From: Acuticoccus sediminis
GTDB taxonomy: Bacteria > Pseudomonadota > Alphaproteobacteria > Rhizobiales > Amorphaceae
NCBI RefSeq assembly: GCF_003258595.1
Contig: NZ_QHHQ01000002.1
Span: 1,302,001 to 1,366,000, forward strand
Direction of reading: 5' to 3'
Length of the DNA: 64,000 nucleotides
The position numbers were made by a program, and so were the translations under genes. Below the pieces are notes generated by a model. The model did no database searches and was not told the DNA's origin. It worked only from the letters and a program-made list of their open reading frames with translations. Below are positions 50,947 through 59,346 of this stretch, in pieces. How positions within the stretch are numbered: the first letter of the stretch is position 1; every line of letters starts with the position of its first letter.

Positions 50947-52594
50947 CGAGACGGCGGAGGCCGTGCGCGAGGCGGTCCACCGCGGCACCGCCGTGTGTGG
51001 CGGCGTCGCGATCGGCCCCCTCCACGTCCTCAGGGGCGTGGCGGTCGCGCGGCGCGAGGCTGCCGCGACGCCGCAGGAGGAGGTGGGCGCCTTCCGCGCC
51101 GCCCTCGCCGCCGCCACCGCGGCGCTCGAGGCCGTGCTCGCAGCGGAGGACGAGCTCGCGGGCGACATCCTGGAGTTCCAGGCCGCCCTCCTCGACGACC
51201 CGGACCTCATCGAGCCGATCGCCGCGACCATCGCCCTTGGAACGCCCGCCCACGACGCGTGGGCGGCGGCGATGGACACCGAGATCGCCGCGTACCGCGA
51301 GGACGGCGACCCGGTGCTGAGCGCTCGCGCCGACGACCTCGCCGACCTCAGGACACGCGTACTGCTCGCCCTCTCCGGCGGCGAGGGCGGAGGTGGTACG
51401 ACGCCGGCCGGCGCCATCATCCTCGCCGTGGAGATGACGCCGTCCTCCTTCCTGGCGCTGGACCACGCCCGCATCGCCGGTGTCGCCACGACCGGCGGGA
51501 GCCCGACGAGCCACGTCTCGATCCTGGCGAAGGCACGCGGGGTGAACCTCGTCGTCGGGCTCGACACGGTGCCGGACGAGACGCTGGAGGGCGCGACGGC
51601 GATCCTCGACGCGAGCGACGGCACCCTCGTCACCAACCCCGCGCCCGTCACCCTCGGCGAGGCGGAGGCGCGGCGCGCTGCCGGGGCCGCGGCGCGCAGC
51701 GCGGCGGACGCGCGGGCGGCCGACCCGGCCGTCACCGCCGACGGCGTGCCGGTCAAGGTGATGGTCAACATCGACGACCCGGCGCTCCTCGACCTGATCG
51801 GCCCCGCGATCTGCGACGGCGTCGGCCTCACCCGGACCGAGTTCCTGTTCGCGGACGGGGCGCCGGACGAGGACACCCAGTTCACCTTCTACGCCCGCCT
51901 CCTCGCGTGGGCGGACGGGCGGCCGGTGACGATCCGCACCCTCGACGCGGGCGGCGACAAGCCGATCCCCGGCGTGACGTTCGACGGCGAGGCGAACCCG
52001 TTCCTGGGTGTGCGCGGCGTGCGGCTGTCGCTCGGCCGGCCGGACCTCCTGCGCACCCAGCTCCGCGCGCTCGCCCGGGCGGCCGCGACGACCCCCGTCC
52101 CGCTGAAGGTGATGGTGCCGATGGTGACGGTGCCGGACGAGCTGGAACGGGTGCGGGCGCTGCTCGCCGAGGCAGTCGCCGCGCTCGAAGCTGCCGGCAC
52201 GCCCTGCGCGACGCCGATCCTCGGAACGATGATCGAGGTGCCGGCGGCGGCGCTGACCGCGGGCACGTTCGATGCCGGCTTCTACTCGATCGGCTCCAAC
52301 GACCTCATCCAGTACGCGACCGCGAGCGCGCGCGACAATCCCGCCGTCGCCTCGCTCGCCGACCCGCTGAACCCGGCCGTCCTGGAGCTCATAGCGCGGA
52401 CCGTCGCGGCGGGCGCGGCGCGGGGCGTCGAGGTCTCGCTGTGCGGCGACATGGCGTCGTCGCCGGCGCTCGCCGGTGCGCTCCTCGCCACGGGCCTGCG
52501 CGTCTTCAGCGCGGCACCGGCGGAGGTGGGCGCGGTGAAGCAGGCGATCCGCGCCTCGGTCTCCAACGCGCCGGAGGACGGCGGCGATGCGTGA
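50939..52594 (+). CDS. PEP-protein phosphotransferase, Enzyme I type
   Basis: A 551-residue EI: N-terminal HPr-interacting and phosphohistidine region with TTGGSPTSHVSILAKARG (phospho-His192), GLTRTEFLF and the C-terminal PEP-binding barrel with YSIGSNDLIQYATA and SLCGDMAS (active-site Cys). Full length means that this relay can draw phosphate from PEP without the housekeeping PTS. It overlaps HPr and the next gene. Confidence 0.93.
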   Translation: MPSETAEAVREAVHRGTAVCGGVAIGPLHVLRGVAVARREAAATPQEEVGAFRAALAAATAALEAVLAAEDELAGDILEFQAALLDDPDLIEPIAATIALGTPAHDAWAAAMDTEIAAYREDGDPVLSARADDLADLRTRVLLALSGGEGGGGTTPAGAIILAVEMTPSSFLALDHARIAGVATTGGSPTSHVSILAKARGVNLVVGLDTVPDETLEGATAILDASDGTLVTNPAPVTLGEAEARRAAGAAARSAADARAADPAVTADGVPVKVMVNIDDPALLDLIGPAICDGVGLTRTEFLFADGAPDEDTQFTFYARLLAWADGRPVTIRTLDAGGDKPIPGVTFDGEANPFLGVRGVRLSLGRPDLLRTQLRALARAAATTPVPLKVMVPMVTVPDELERVRALLAEAVAALEAAGTPCATPILGTMIEVPAAALTAGTFDAGFYSIGSNDLIQYATASARDNPAVASLADPLNPAVLELIARTVAAGAARGVEVSLCGDMASSPALAGALLATGLRVFSAAPAEVGAVKQAIRASVSNAPEDGGDA

Positions 52595-52647
52595 CGCGAC
52601 GCGGCGGCCTCCAGTGCGCACGAGGCAACCCGACCACGGGGCAGGCC

Positions 52648-53067
52648 GTGGATGACGAGGAGGCCGACGCGGACCCGGTCGCCCAGTACAAGCGCCTCCT
52701 GAAGGCGGCGCTGGAGCGACGGCCCTCGGGCACGCGCCAGAAGCTCGCCGAGGCGATCGGCACCCACAAGAGCTTCATCAGCCAGGTCACGAACCCGGCC
52801 TACCGCGTGCCGCTTCCCGCGCAGCACATCCCGACGCTCTTCCGCGTCTGCCACTTCGGGCCGGAGGAGAAGCGCGCCTTCCTCGAAGCCTACCGCATCG
52901 CCCACCCGGGTCAGGCGGGCGCCATCGAGGAGCTGGCGCGGATCGACGCGGACGTCCTTCGCATTCCGATGCCGTATTTTTCCGACCCCGCGACCCGCCG
53001 CGACGTCGAGGAGCTGATCCGCGACTTCGCCGAGCGGGTGATCGCGCTCGCGCAGAAACCGCAATAA
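52648..53067 (+). CDS. Small helix-turn-helix (XRE-like) protein in the dha operon
   Basis: A roughly 139-residue protein. The HTH segment is RQKLAEAIGTHKSFISQVTN (about residues 29-48), then IPTLFRVCHFGPEEKRAFLE and a helical C-terminal half. No close family name comes to mind beyond XRE-like. No ATG fits; GTG 52648 has a GGGGCAGG site, while GTG 52591 overlaps the EI stop and is the alternative. Located between EI and dhaK, it may autoregulate the operon, perhaps at the ACTAAAC repeat at 43136; this is speculation. Confidence 0.7.
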   Translation: MDDEEADADPVAQYKRLLKAALERRPSGTRQKLAEAIGTHKSFISQVTNPAYRVPLPAQHIPTLFRVCHFGPEEKRAFLEAYRIAHPGQAGAIEELARIDADVLRIPMPYFSDPATRRDVEELIRDFAERVIALAQKPQ

Positions 53068-53100
53068 GCCGCGGGGCGGACGACCCCCGAGGAGGACCCC

Positions 53101-54090
53101 ATGAAGAAACTGATCAACAGCCCCGACACGCTGCTGGCCGAAAGCCTCGCCGGGTTCGGCGCGGTGCACGCGGACATCGTCAACGTGAACCTCGACCCGA
53201 TGTTCGTCACCCGCAAGGACGCGCCGCGCGCCGGCAAGGTCGCGCTGATTTCGGGCGGCGGCACCGGGCACGAGCCGATGCACGCGGGGTTCGTCGGCAT
53301 GGGGATGCTCGACGCGGCCTGCCCCGGCCAGGTCTTCACCTCGCCGACCCCGGACCAGATGATCGCGGCGATGGAGGCGGTCGATGGAGGCGCCGGCATC
53401 CTCCTGATCGTCAAGAACTACGCCGGTGACGTCATGAACTTCGAGATGGCGGCCGAAATGGCGTCCGGGCCGGTCGAGACGGTGCTGACCAATGACGACG
53501 AGGCGGTCGAGGAATCGACCCACAGCCAGGGCCGGCGGGGTGTCGCGGCGACGGTGATCGTGGAGAAGATCGTCGGCGCGGCCGCCGAGCGCGGCGGCGA
53601 CCTCGCGTCGCTGAAGGCACTGGGCGACGCCGTCAACGCGGCGTCCGGCACGATGGGCGTCGCGCTGACGAGCTGCACCGTTCCGGCCGCCGGGCTGCCC
53701 ACCTTCACGCTCGCAGAGGACGAGATGGAGATGGGCATCGGGATCCATGGCGAGCCCGGCCGGCGCCGCGTCGCGATGATGACGGCGAGCGCCATCGCCG
53801 AGGAGATCGTCGGCGCGATCGTCGACGACGTGAAGCTCGCCTCGGGGGAGGAGGTGCTGCTCCTCGTGAACGGCATGGGCGGCACGCCGCTCCTGGAGCT
53901 CTACGGCCTGTACGACGCCGCCGCCCGTGTCGCGAAGGGGCACGGCCTGACGATCACGCGCTCGCTGGTCGGCAACTACTGCACCTCGCTGGAGATGGCG
54001 GGCGCCTCGATCACGCTGACCCGCCTCGACGCCGAGCGCACGGCGCTGTGGGACGCGCCGGTCCGCACCGCGGCCTTTCACTGGGGCTGA
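53101..54090 (+). CDS. dhaK: Dihydroxyacetone kinase substrate-binding subunit DhaK
   Basis: A 329-residue subunit that binds dihydroxyacetone covalently through a histidine hemiaminal. SGGGTGHEPMHAGFVG is at 51-66, and the nucleophile is His216 in MGIGIHGEPGR. GAGGAGG precedes the ATG. It is the last gene of the operon and separated from dhaL by four cistrons; in most bacteria dhaK and dhaL are adjacent. Confidence 0.95.
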   Translation: MKKLINSPDTLLAESLAGFGAVHADIVNVNLDPMFVTRKDAPRAGKVALISGGGTGHEPMHAGFVGMGMLDAACPGQVFTSPTPDQMIAAMEAVDGGAGILLIVKNYAGDVMNFEMAAEMASGPVETVLTNDDEAVEESTHSQGRRGVAATVIVEKIVGAAAERGGDLASLKALGDAVNAASGTMGVALTSCTVPAAGLPTFTLAEDEMEMGIGIHGEPGRRRVAMMTASAIAEEIVGAIVDDVKLASGEEVLLLVNGMGGTPLLELYGLYDAAARVAKGHGLTITRSLVGNYCTSLEMAGASITLTRLDAERTALWDAPVRTAAFHWG

Positions 54091-54142
54091 GGCGCCGCCC
54101 CGCCCGGAGGCGGTCCCGCCGACCAGCTCGGGCAAACTGCTC

Positions 54143-55006
54143 CTATGGCCGCTTGCGCATGAGGCCGGAGACGTAGGTCTCCGGCGGCCAGTCCCTGGTC
54201 TCGGCGTCGAAGAACGCGGCGAGGCCGTCCTCGATCAGCCGGCTCGGGACGCCGGCGTCCGCGAACATCGCGCGGGCGTAGCGGACGTCCTTGGCGGCGT
54301 TCTCAAGGCTGAACTTGAGGCCGTCGTAGTGGCCGGCGACGACCGGGGGCATGATCGCCATGAACGTGCCGGAGCGGCTGCCGCTCGCGGAGATGACCTC
54401 CACCATGCGGGTCATGTCGACGCCGACGGAGTCGCACCGGCGCATCGCCTCGACGGTCAGCGCCGCCTGCCCCTGGGTGATGAAGTTGTTGATGAGCTTG
54501 GCCGCGTGGCCGGTTCCGGGCGGTCCCATTCGCACGATCGTCTTCGAGGTGAGCTGGAGGAACGGCTCGACGCGGGCGAAGTCCGTCTCCGAGGCGCCGA
54601 CCATCGAGACGAGCGTGCCCGCCTCCGACTCGGCCGGCCCGCCGGTGACGGGCGCGTCGATGAGGGCGATGCGCGAGTGGGAGAGGTCGACGGCGATCTC
54701 GCGGGTGACGGACGGGAGCGAGGTGCTGGTGTCGACGATCATCGCGCCGGGCGTCAGCACGCCGCGGACCCGCTCGACGACATCGCGCACCACGTCGGCG
54801 TTCGGCAGGCACAGGAAGAGGACGTCGGCCTGCTCGGCGACGGCCTCGACCGAGGCGAGGACGGTGATGCCCGCGCCGAGAAGCCTGCCCTCGTGCGCCC
54901 GGTTGCGGTGCAGCGTGGTGATGACGGGATGCGCGCGGGCGAGGCTCATGGCCATCCCGGTGCCCATCAGCCCAGGGCCCAGAAATCCAATGCGCATCAT
55001 GTCCAT
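54143..55006 (-). CDS. 3-hydroxyisobutyrate dehydrogenase-like (beta-hydroxyacid) dehydrogenase
   Basis: A 287-residue NAD(P)-binding dehydrogenase of the 3-hydroxyisobutyrate/tartronate-semialdehyde reductase family. GFLGPGLMGTGMAMSLA opens the Rossmann fold; DAPVTGGPAESEAGTL is the substrate site; GTGHAAKLINN carries the catalytic lysine. It is divergent in sequence from mmsB and so likely has a different substrate. Starts at 55006, 55000 and 54997 are all possible. It converges on dhaK with a 52-base gap. Confidence 0.88.
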   Translation of the reverse strand: MDMMRIGFLGPGLMGTGMAMSLARAHPVITTLHRNRAHEGRLLGAGITVLASVEAVAEQADVLFLCLPNADVVRDVVERVRGVLTPGAMIVDTSTSLPSVTREIAVDLSHSRIALIDAPVTGGPAESEAGTLVSMVGASETDFARVEPFLQLTSKTIVRMGPPGTGHAAKLINNFITQGQAALTVEAMRRCDSVGVDMTRMVEVISASGSRSGTFMAIMPPVVAGHYDGLKFSLENAAKDVRYARAMFADAGVPSRLIEDGLAAFFDAETRDWPPETYVSGLMRKRP

Positions 55007-55358
55007 GTCGCCACCCCGTTCCGGCACTTAGCCTTCAGGTTTTCAATCGGCGACGGACCGGTCTTCCTTCGCCGCGACGGCCGAAACCGTCACGACACAG
55101 GGAAATGCGCCGAGCGAAACATAGCCCTGAGCGCAGATGCGCCCCCTCCCTCCCCACGGGTCAGGAACGGGAGCTTGCCCCCGGTTGTATTAATACCAAC
55201 GCGGAGCTAATTGCAAATAACCTAAACTTCACACTTCCGTTTTCGTCCATGCACTCTAGTGCACGTCAGGTATATGACCATTGCGTCATCGAGGGCGTGT
55301 CGGGGGTCGCGGGCCCCCTCGTTCCGCCACGAGTGGGGCCGCCGGAGCGGGACGCGCG
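55007..55358. other. AT-rich intergenic region with two palindromes
   Basis: A 352-base gap without a credible gene, lying upstream of the 54143 dehydrogenase and downstream of the flavin reductase. It includes GTTGTATTAATACCAAC (55184-55200, core GTATTAATAC perfectly symmetric) and the perfect TGCACT-CT-AGTGCA (55250-55263), within about 70 unusually AT-rich bases. These are likely operator/promoter sites for the dehydrogenase. Confidence 0.55.
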
Positions 55359-56204
55359 CTAGGCGCTGCTTGCCACGAGGACGCGGTCCGGCGGGGCCGA
55401 GGCGACCAGCGGCAGCAGCCGGCCCTGGAAGTTGACCAGCGGGTGGCCCGGCCGGTCGGTGGTCTCGGTGACCCGGCCGATGAAGATGCCGTGGCTTCCG
55501 ACCGTGTGGTGGGAGACCAGCGCGCAGGCCATCGTGCAGAGCGCGTCCGCGAGGAGCGGAACGTCCCCGGCGCCGCTGCGCCACCGCGCGTCGTCGAACC
55601 GGTCGGCGCCGTGCAGGCCCGAAAGGCCGGCGAAGCGCAGGGCGAGCTCGTCGTCGCAGTCGCGCAGGAGATTCACCGAGAAGACGCCGTTCGCGAGGAT
55701 CGCGTCATGGCAGCCGGACGCGCTGTTGACGCAGACGAGGAGCGACGGGGGATCGGCCGACACGGACGTGACGGCGGTCGCCGTCAGCCCGAGCCGCGTG
55801 CGCCCCGCCCCGGTGGCGACGACGGTGACGCCCCCGGCGAGGTTGCGCATCGCCGACTTGAACGCCCCCGCCTCCACCGGCACGGCGGGCGCCGGCTCTG
55901 CGGCGGCTTCGGCGCGCTCCTCGATGTGGGCCCGGACGCTGCCATCGGAATCGACCCAGCCGTGCTTGCGGGCAAAGCCGATCATCGCCGCGAAGCCCGC
56001 CTCCCAGTCCGCCTCGCCCGCGTGGGGCGAGAGGCGGCGCAGATCATCCGGGCGGACCCACGCATGCTCGCCCTCGATCCGCGCGACCGGACGTAGGGCC
56101 CGCTCGGCCCCGGCGCCCCTTCGGCGCACGCCGACGGAGAAGCGCTTGAAGTCGCGCGGGTCGTCGAGGCGGAGATGGCCGTCGTCGGTGACAATGATCT
56201 GCAT
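55359..56204 (-). CDS. Flavin reductase with unusual N-terminal domain
   Basis: A 281-residue protein. The C-terminal half (about 115-275: FKSAMRNLAGGVTVVATGAG, LTATAVTSVSADPPSLLVCV, FSVNLL, HGIFIGRV) is an HpaC-like flavin reductase. The first 100 or so residues (MQIIVTDDGHLRLDDPRDFK through GEADWEAGFAAMIGFARKHG) are not part of that fold and I cannot name them. The gene is nine bases downstream of a luciferase-like monooxygenase, which it probably supplies with reduced flavin. Confidence 0.85.
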   Translation of the reverse strand: MQIIVTDDGHLRLDDPRDFKRFSVGVRRRGAGAERALRPVARIEGEHAWVRPDDLRRLSPHAGEADWEAGFAAMIGFARKHGWVDSDGSVRAHIEERAEAAAEPAPAVPVEAGAFKSAMRNLAGGVTVVATGAGRTRLGLTATAVTSVSADPPSLLVCVNSASGCHDAILANGVFSVNLLRDCDDELALRFAGLSGLHGADRFDDARWRSGAGDVPLLADALCTMACALVSHHTVGSHGIFIGRVTETTDRPGHPLVNFQGRLLPLVASAPPDRVLVASSA

Positions 56205-56212
56205 CGGGCGCC

Positions 56213-57295
56213 TCAGGCCGTCTGGCGCAGCCGGACCGGCTCGGCGTCGCCGGTGCCGAGGGCGCTGCGGATGGCGGGAATGATGCGGGTCCCCCAGAGC
56301 TCGATCTGGCGCAGCATCGTCTTCTGGTCGAAGTCGCCGAGCTGGGTCTGCAGCGCGATCTGCGTCGGCTTCAGGATCTCGATCTCCTCGAGCATCCGGT
56401 CGATCACCTGGTTGACGCTGCCCACCGGCAGGTTGGCCCGGATCTCGTCGAGGGACATGTCCTTCTCGCCCGGCACTTCCTTGACCATGTAGCCGTCGTC
56501 GGTCTGGGCGCGGCGGTATTTCAGGCTCTCCGACACGCGGCGCTGGAAGCGGGCATTGTCGAGGTAGCTGTCGATCTCGGCCGCGTTGTCGCTGGCGTAG
56601 GCGCAGCGCAGGAATCCGAACGGCGTGTCGGCGAGGTCCTTGCCGTGGTCGGCCGCGACCGCCTCCAGCTTGCCCCGAAGCCCCTTCAGCGCCTCCTTGC
56701 CGTTGAGCAGCGCGGTGACGAACATGTTGTGCCCGTCACGCACCGCACGGCCGAGCGAGCGGGGGTTGCCGGAGACGATCCAGATCGGCGGCGTCGGCGT
56801 CTGCAGGGTGCGCACGCTGATCGACGTCGGCGGGATCTGGATGTGCTTGCCGTCGTAGGAGAAGATGCGCTCGGAGAGGCCGCGCTCGATGATGTCGAGG
56901 TACTCGCTGTAGATCTCGCCGGCGTCCTCGAGCCTGACGCCGAAGCGCTCGAACTCGAACTCCTGATAGCCCGAGCCGACACCGAGATCGAGTCGCCCGT
57001 TGGACACCGTGTCGGCGAAGCCGATCTCCGCCAGCAGCCGGTTGGGGTGGTAGAGCGGCAGGATGCACACCGCCGTGCCGAGCCGGATCGTCTTCGTCAG
57101 GCCGGCGCAGTGGGCGACCATCATCAGCGGCGAGGGCGAGAGGCTGTAGTTGTTGAAATGGTGCTCGGCGTACCAGGCGTTGTTGAATCCGGCCTGCTCC
57201 GCCGCGATCGTCTGCTCGACGGAGTTGCGGATGACCTGGTCCGGCGCCTGATGGTAGCCGCGCTGCTGCGCCAGGATGAAGACGCCAAAGTCCAT
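56213..57295 (-). CDS. Luciferase-like flavin-dependent monooxygenase
   Basis: A 360-residue LLM enzyme of the bacterial-luciferase alpha type: MDFGVFILAQQRG start, NNAWYAEHHFNNYSLSPSP, GRLDLGVGSGYQEFEFERFG and PPIWIVSGNPRSLGRAV. It belongs to a different branch from the NtaA-type enzymes at 16.0 and 26.6 kb. The ATG 57295 has GGGAGGA ahead. It shares its promoter region with a divergent LysR gene and a TTGCG-N5-CGCAA box, so LysR control is likely. The substrate is unknown. Confidence 0.9.
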   Translation of the reverse strand: MDFGVFILAQQRGYHQAPDQVIRNSVEQTIAAEQAGFNNAWYAEHHFNNYSLSPSPLMMVAHCAGLTKTIRLGTAVCILPLYHPNRLLAEIGFADTVSNGRLDLGVGSGYQEFEFERFGVRLEDAGEIYSEYLDIIERGLSERIFSYDGKHIQIPPTSISVRTLQTPTPPIWIVSGNPRSLGRAVRDGHNMFVTALLNGKEALKGLRGKLEAVAADHGKDLADTPFGFLRCAYASDNAAEIDSYLDNARFQRRVSESLKYRRAQTDDGYMVKEVPGEKDMSLDEIRANLPVGSVNQVIDRMLEEIEILKPTQIALQTQLGDFDQKTMLRQIELWGTRIIPAIRSALGTGDAEPVRLRQTA

Positions 57296-57387
57296 GTGTT
57301 CCTCCCATCGAATTATTGGCTTCGAGTTGATCCGAAGCGTAATAACCGCAAGATGGCGAAACAATCCGTTGGCTTGGAAACGGTCTG

Positions 57388-57402
57388 TTGCGAAATCCGC
57401 AA
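57388..57402. promoter_or_regulatory. LysR-type box in the divergent LLM/LysR region
   Basis: TTGCG-AAATC-CGCAA is a perfect inverted repeat obeying T-N11-A, 15 bases before the LysR start and 92 bases from the LLM start. It is suited to autorepression and activation of the divergent gene. Confidence 0.65.
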
Positions 57403-57417
57403 TAACGGGAGGCAAAG

Positions 57418-58335
57418 ATGGACCGGCTGAAGGCGATGGCGCTGTTCGTGGACGTGGCCCGGGCGCGCAGCTTCACCGCCGCTGCGCGGGCGAAGAACCT
57501 GTCGCCCTCCTCCGTGTCACGCCAGATCACCGAGCTGGAGGCCGGGCTCGGCACGCAGCTCCTCTACCGCAGCACGCGCTTTGTCGACCTCACCGAGGCG
57601 GGCGCGCTCTATTTCGCGCGGGTCGCCCAGGTGCTGGAGGACATCGCCGACGCCGACGCTGCGGCGACCGCCCTCCAGGCGGCGCCGACGGGGACGCTGC
57701 ACGTCCACTCCCGCTACCTCTTCGGTCTCGTGGTGCTGGCGCCGCTGCTGCCGCAGTTCCAGGCGCTCTACCCGGAGATCATGCTGGAGCTCAGCCTGTC
57801 GGAACGGTCCTCGCGGCTGCGCGACGACGCGTTCGACGTGGACCTGCGCTTTCGCACGCCGCCCGATCCCGGCCTGGTGCAGGACCTCGTACTCCCGAGC
57901 GAGCGCATCCTGGTCGCCTCGCCCGCCTACCTCGAGGCGGGGCCGTCGCCGGTGCGGCCGGCGGACCTGCACGCGCACCGCTGCCTCGGCTACCTGATGG
58001 GCCGGGAGCCGATCGTCTGGCGCTTCATGCACGGCGCCGCGTACGAGGAACTGACGATCGACACGGCGCTGAAGGTGGACAGCGGCGAGCTGCTGCGGCG
58101 CCTGGTGCTCGGCGGCCACGGCATCGCGCTGCTCGACGACTTCACGGTGCGCCGGGAGATGGACGAGGGGCGTCTCGTGCGGCTGCTGGCGGACCACCGG
58201 GTGACCAACACGACCTTCGAGGGCGGGGTCTTCGCCGCCTACCGCGAGACGACCTACACCCCGTTGAAGATCAAGGTCTTCGTGGACTTCCTGAAGGAAC
58301 GGCTCGCCCCGTCCGCCGCTCAGGCGCCGGCGTAG
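57418..58335 (+). CDS. LysR family transcriptional regulator (LLM-linked)
   Basis: A 305-residue LysR protein of the DsdC/CrgA-like type: MALFVDVARARSFTAAARAK and LSPSSVSRQITELEAGLGT form the HTH; the effector domain includes LFGLVVLAPLLPQFQALYPE and GGHGIALLDDFTV. GGGAGG precedes the ATG. It is divergent from the LLM/flavin reductase pair. Its last 16 bases overlap the 3' end of the convergent SMP-30 gene. Confidence 0.9.
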   Translation: MDRLKAMALFVDVARARSFTAAARAKNLSPSSVSRQITELEAGLGTQLLYRSTRFVDLTEAGALYFARVAQVLEDIADADAAATALQAAPTGTLHVHSRYLFGLVVLAPLLPQFQALYPEIMLELSLSERSSRLRDDAFDVDLRFRTPPDPGLVQDLVLPSERILVASPAYLEAGPSPVRPADLHAHRCLGYLMGREPIVWRFMHGAAYEELTIDTALKVDSGELLRRLVLGGHGIALLDDFTVRREMDEGRLVRLLADHRVTNTTFEGGVFAAYRETTYTPLKIKVFVDFLKERLAPSAAQAPA

Positions 58336-59201
58336 CGGTCAGCCGGCAGCCCGCGCACGCCGAGGCCCGTGACGGCGAGCAGCGCCCCCGCCCACGGCTC
58401 CGACGCGCTGAGGCCGGTGCTTCTGGAAATCGAGGTCACGTAGAGGACGTCGAGGTCCGCGCCGCCGAAGGTGAGGCTCGTCGGGTGGGTGACGGGGAGG
58501 TCGATGAGACGGTCCAGCCGCCCGTCCGGCGCGAACCGGGCGATCTTGCCGACGCGCACCAGCGCGGTCCAGAGGAAGCCCGCCGCGTCGATGGTGGCGC
58601 CGTCGCCGCCTGAGGAGAGTGGCGACAGGTCGGCGAAGACCTGCCGGTTGGTGAGCGGCCCCTCCCCGGCGTAGTCGAACTGCCAGATCACGCGGCGGGG
58701 GCTGTCGGCGATGTAGAGGGTGCGTCCGTCGAGCGCGAAGGCCGGCCCGTTGGCGACGCCGAGGGGGTCGCCGATCCGTTCCACCGTGCCGTCGACGGCG
58801 AGGCGGTAGAGCCCGCCTTCGGGCGCCTCGCCGTCCGCGCGGTGGCTGTGCATGCTGCCGAAGACGAACGCGCCGGTGCGGTCCACCTTGCCGTCGTTGA
58901 GCCGCACGTCGGGGTGGCCGATGCCGATGTCGGCCACATGGCGCACCTCGCCGGTCACGGGGTCGAGGCGCGCGAGGCTGTCCTTCAGCGCGGCGACGAG
59001 CGTGCCGTCGCGCGCCAGCACCACGGAGCCGATCGGCGCCGGCAGCGCGAACGCCTCCAGTGCGCCCGACCGCGGGTCGAGCCGACGGACGGTTCCGGCG
59101 AGGGCGTCGACCCAGACGAGGGCCTGCGCCGCGTCGTCCCAGACCGGACTTTCACCGAGTCCGTCAACGGTGGTGCCAATGCGGTGGATTTCGCCGTTCA
59201 T
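58320..59201 (-). CDS. SMP-30/gluconolactonase/LRE-family lactonase
   Basis: A 293-residue six-bladed beta-propeller lactonase. The metal glutamate is in GLGESPVWDD (Glu17), the Asn in VRLNDGKVDRTGAF, and the Asp in GGDGATIDAAGFLWTAL; SPRRVIWQFDYA and PTSLTFGGADLDVLYVTS are typical. Family members hydrolyse sugar lactones. ATG 59201 begins at the first blade; a longer reading to 59240 is not needed. The 3' end overlaps the convergent LysR by 16 bases. A TetR gene starts 145 bases away, divergent. Confidence 0.9.
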   Translation of the reverse strand: MNGEIHRIGTTVDGLGESPVWDDAAQALVWVDALAGTVRRLDPRSGALEAFALPAPIGSVVLARDGTLVAALKDSLARLDPVTGEVRHVADIGIGHPDVRLNDGKVDRTGAFVFGSMHSHRADGEAPEGGLYRLAVDGTVERIGDPLGVANGPAFALDGRTLYIADSPRRVIWQFDYAGEGPLTNRQVFADLSPLSSGGDGATIDAAGFLWTALVRVGKIARFAPDGRLDRLIDLPVTHPTSLTFGGADLDVLYVTSISRSTGLSASEPWAGALLAVTGLGVRGLPADRYAGA

Positions 59202-59346
59202 TCTGCTAGCCTCAGTTGAATGGATGTCCGCGCGGCCCACAATCGAATGTGGACCGAACGTGACTCGCAGCAGCGTCTCGGACCCTTTCGATCACCGGAC
59301 GTCACCGTTCCAGCGCCGGCGTATGCGGCTCTTCACCCACTTGGAT

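Noticed and set aside
49892-52621. 909-codon open frame on the minus strand
   Set aside because: Antisense to dhaL, dhaM, HPr and EI, all of which have intact catalytic motifs. The frame lacks any recognisable domain.
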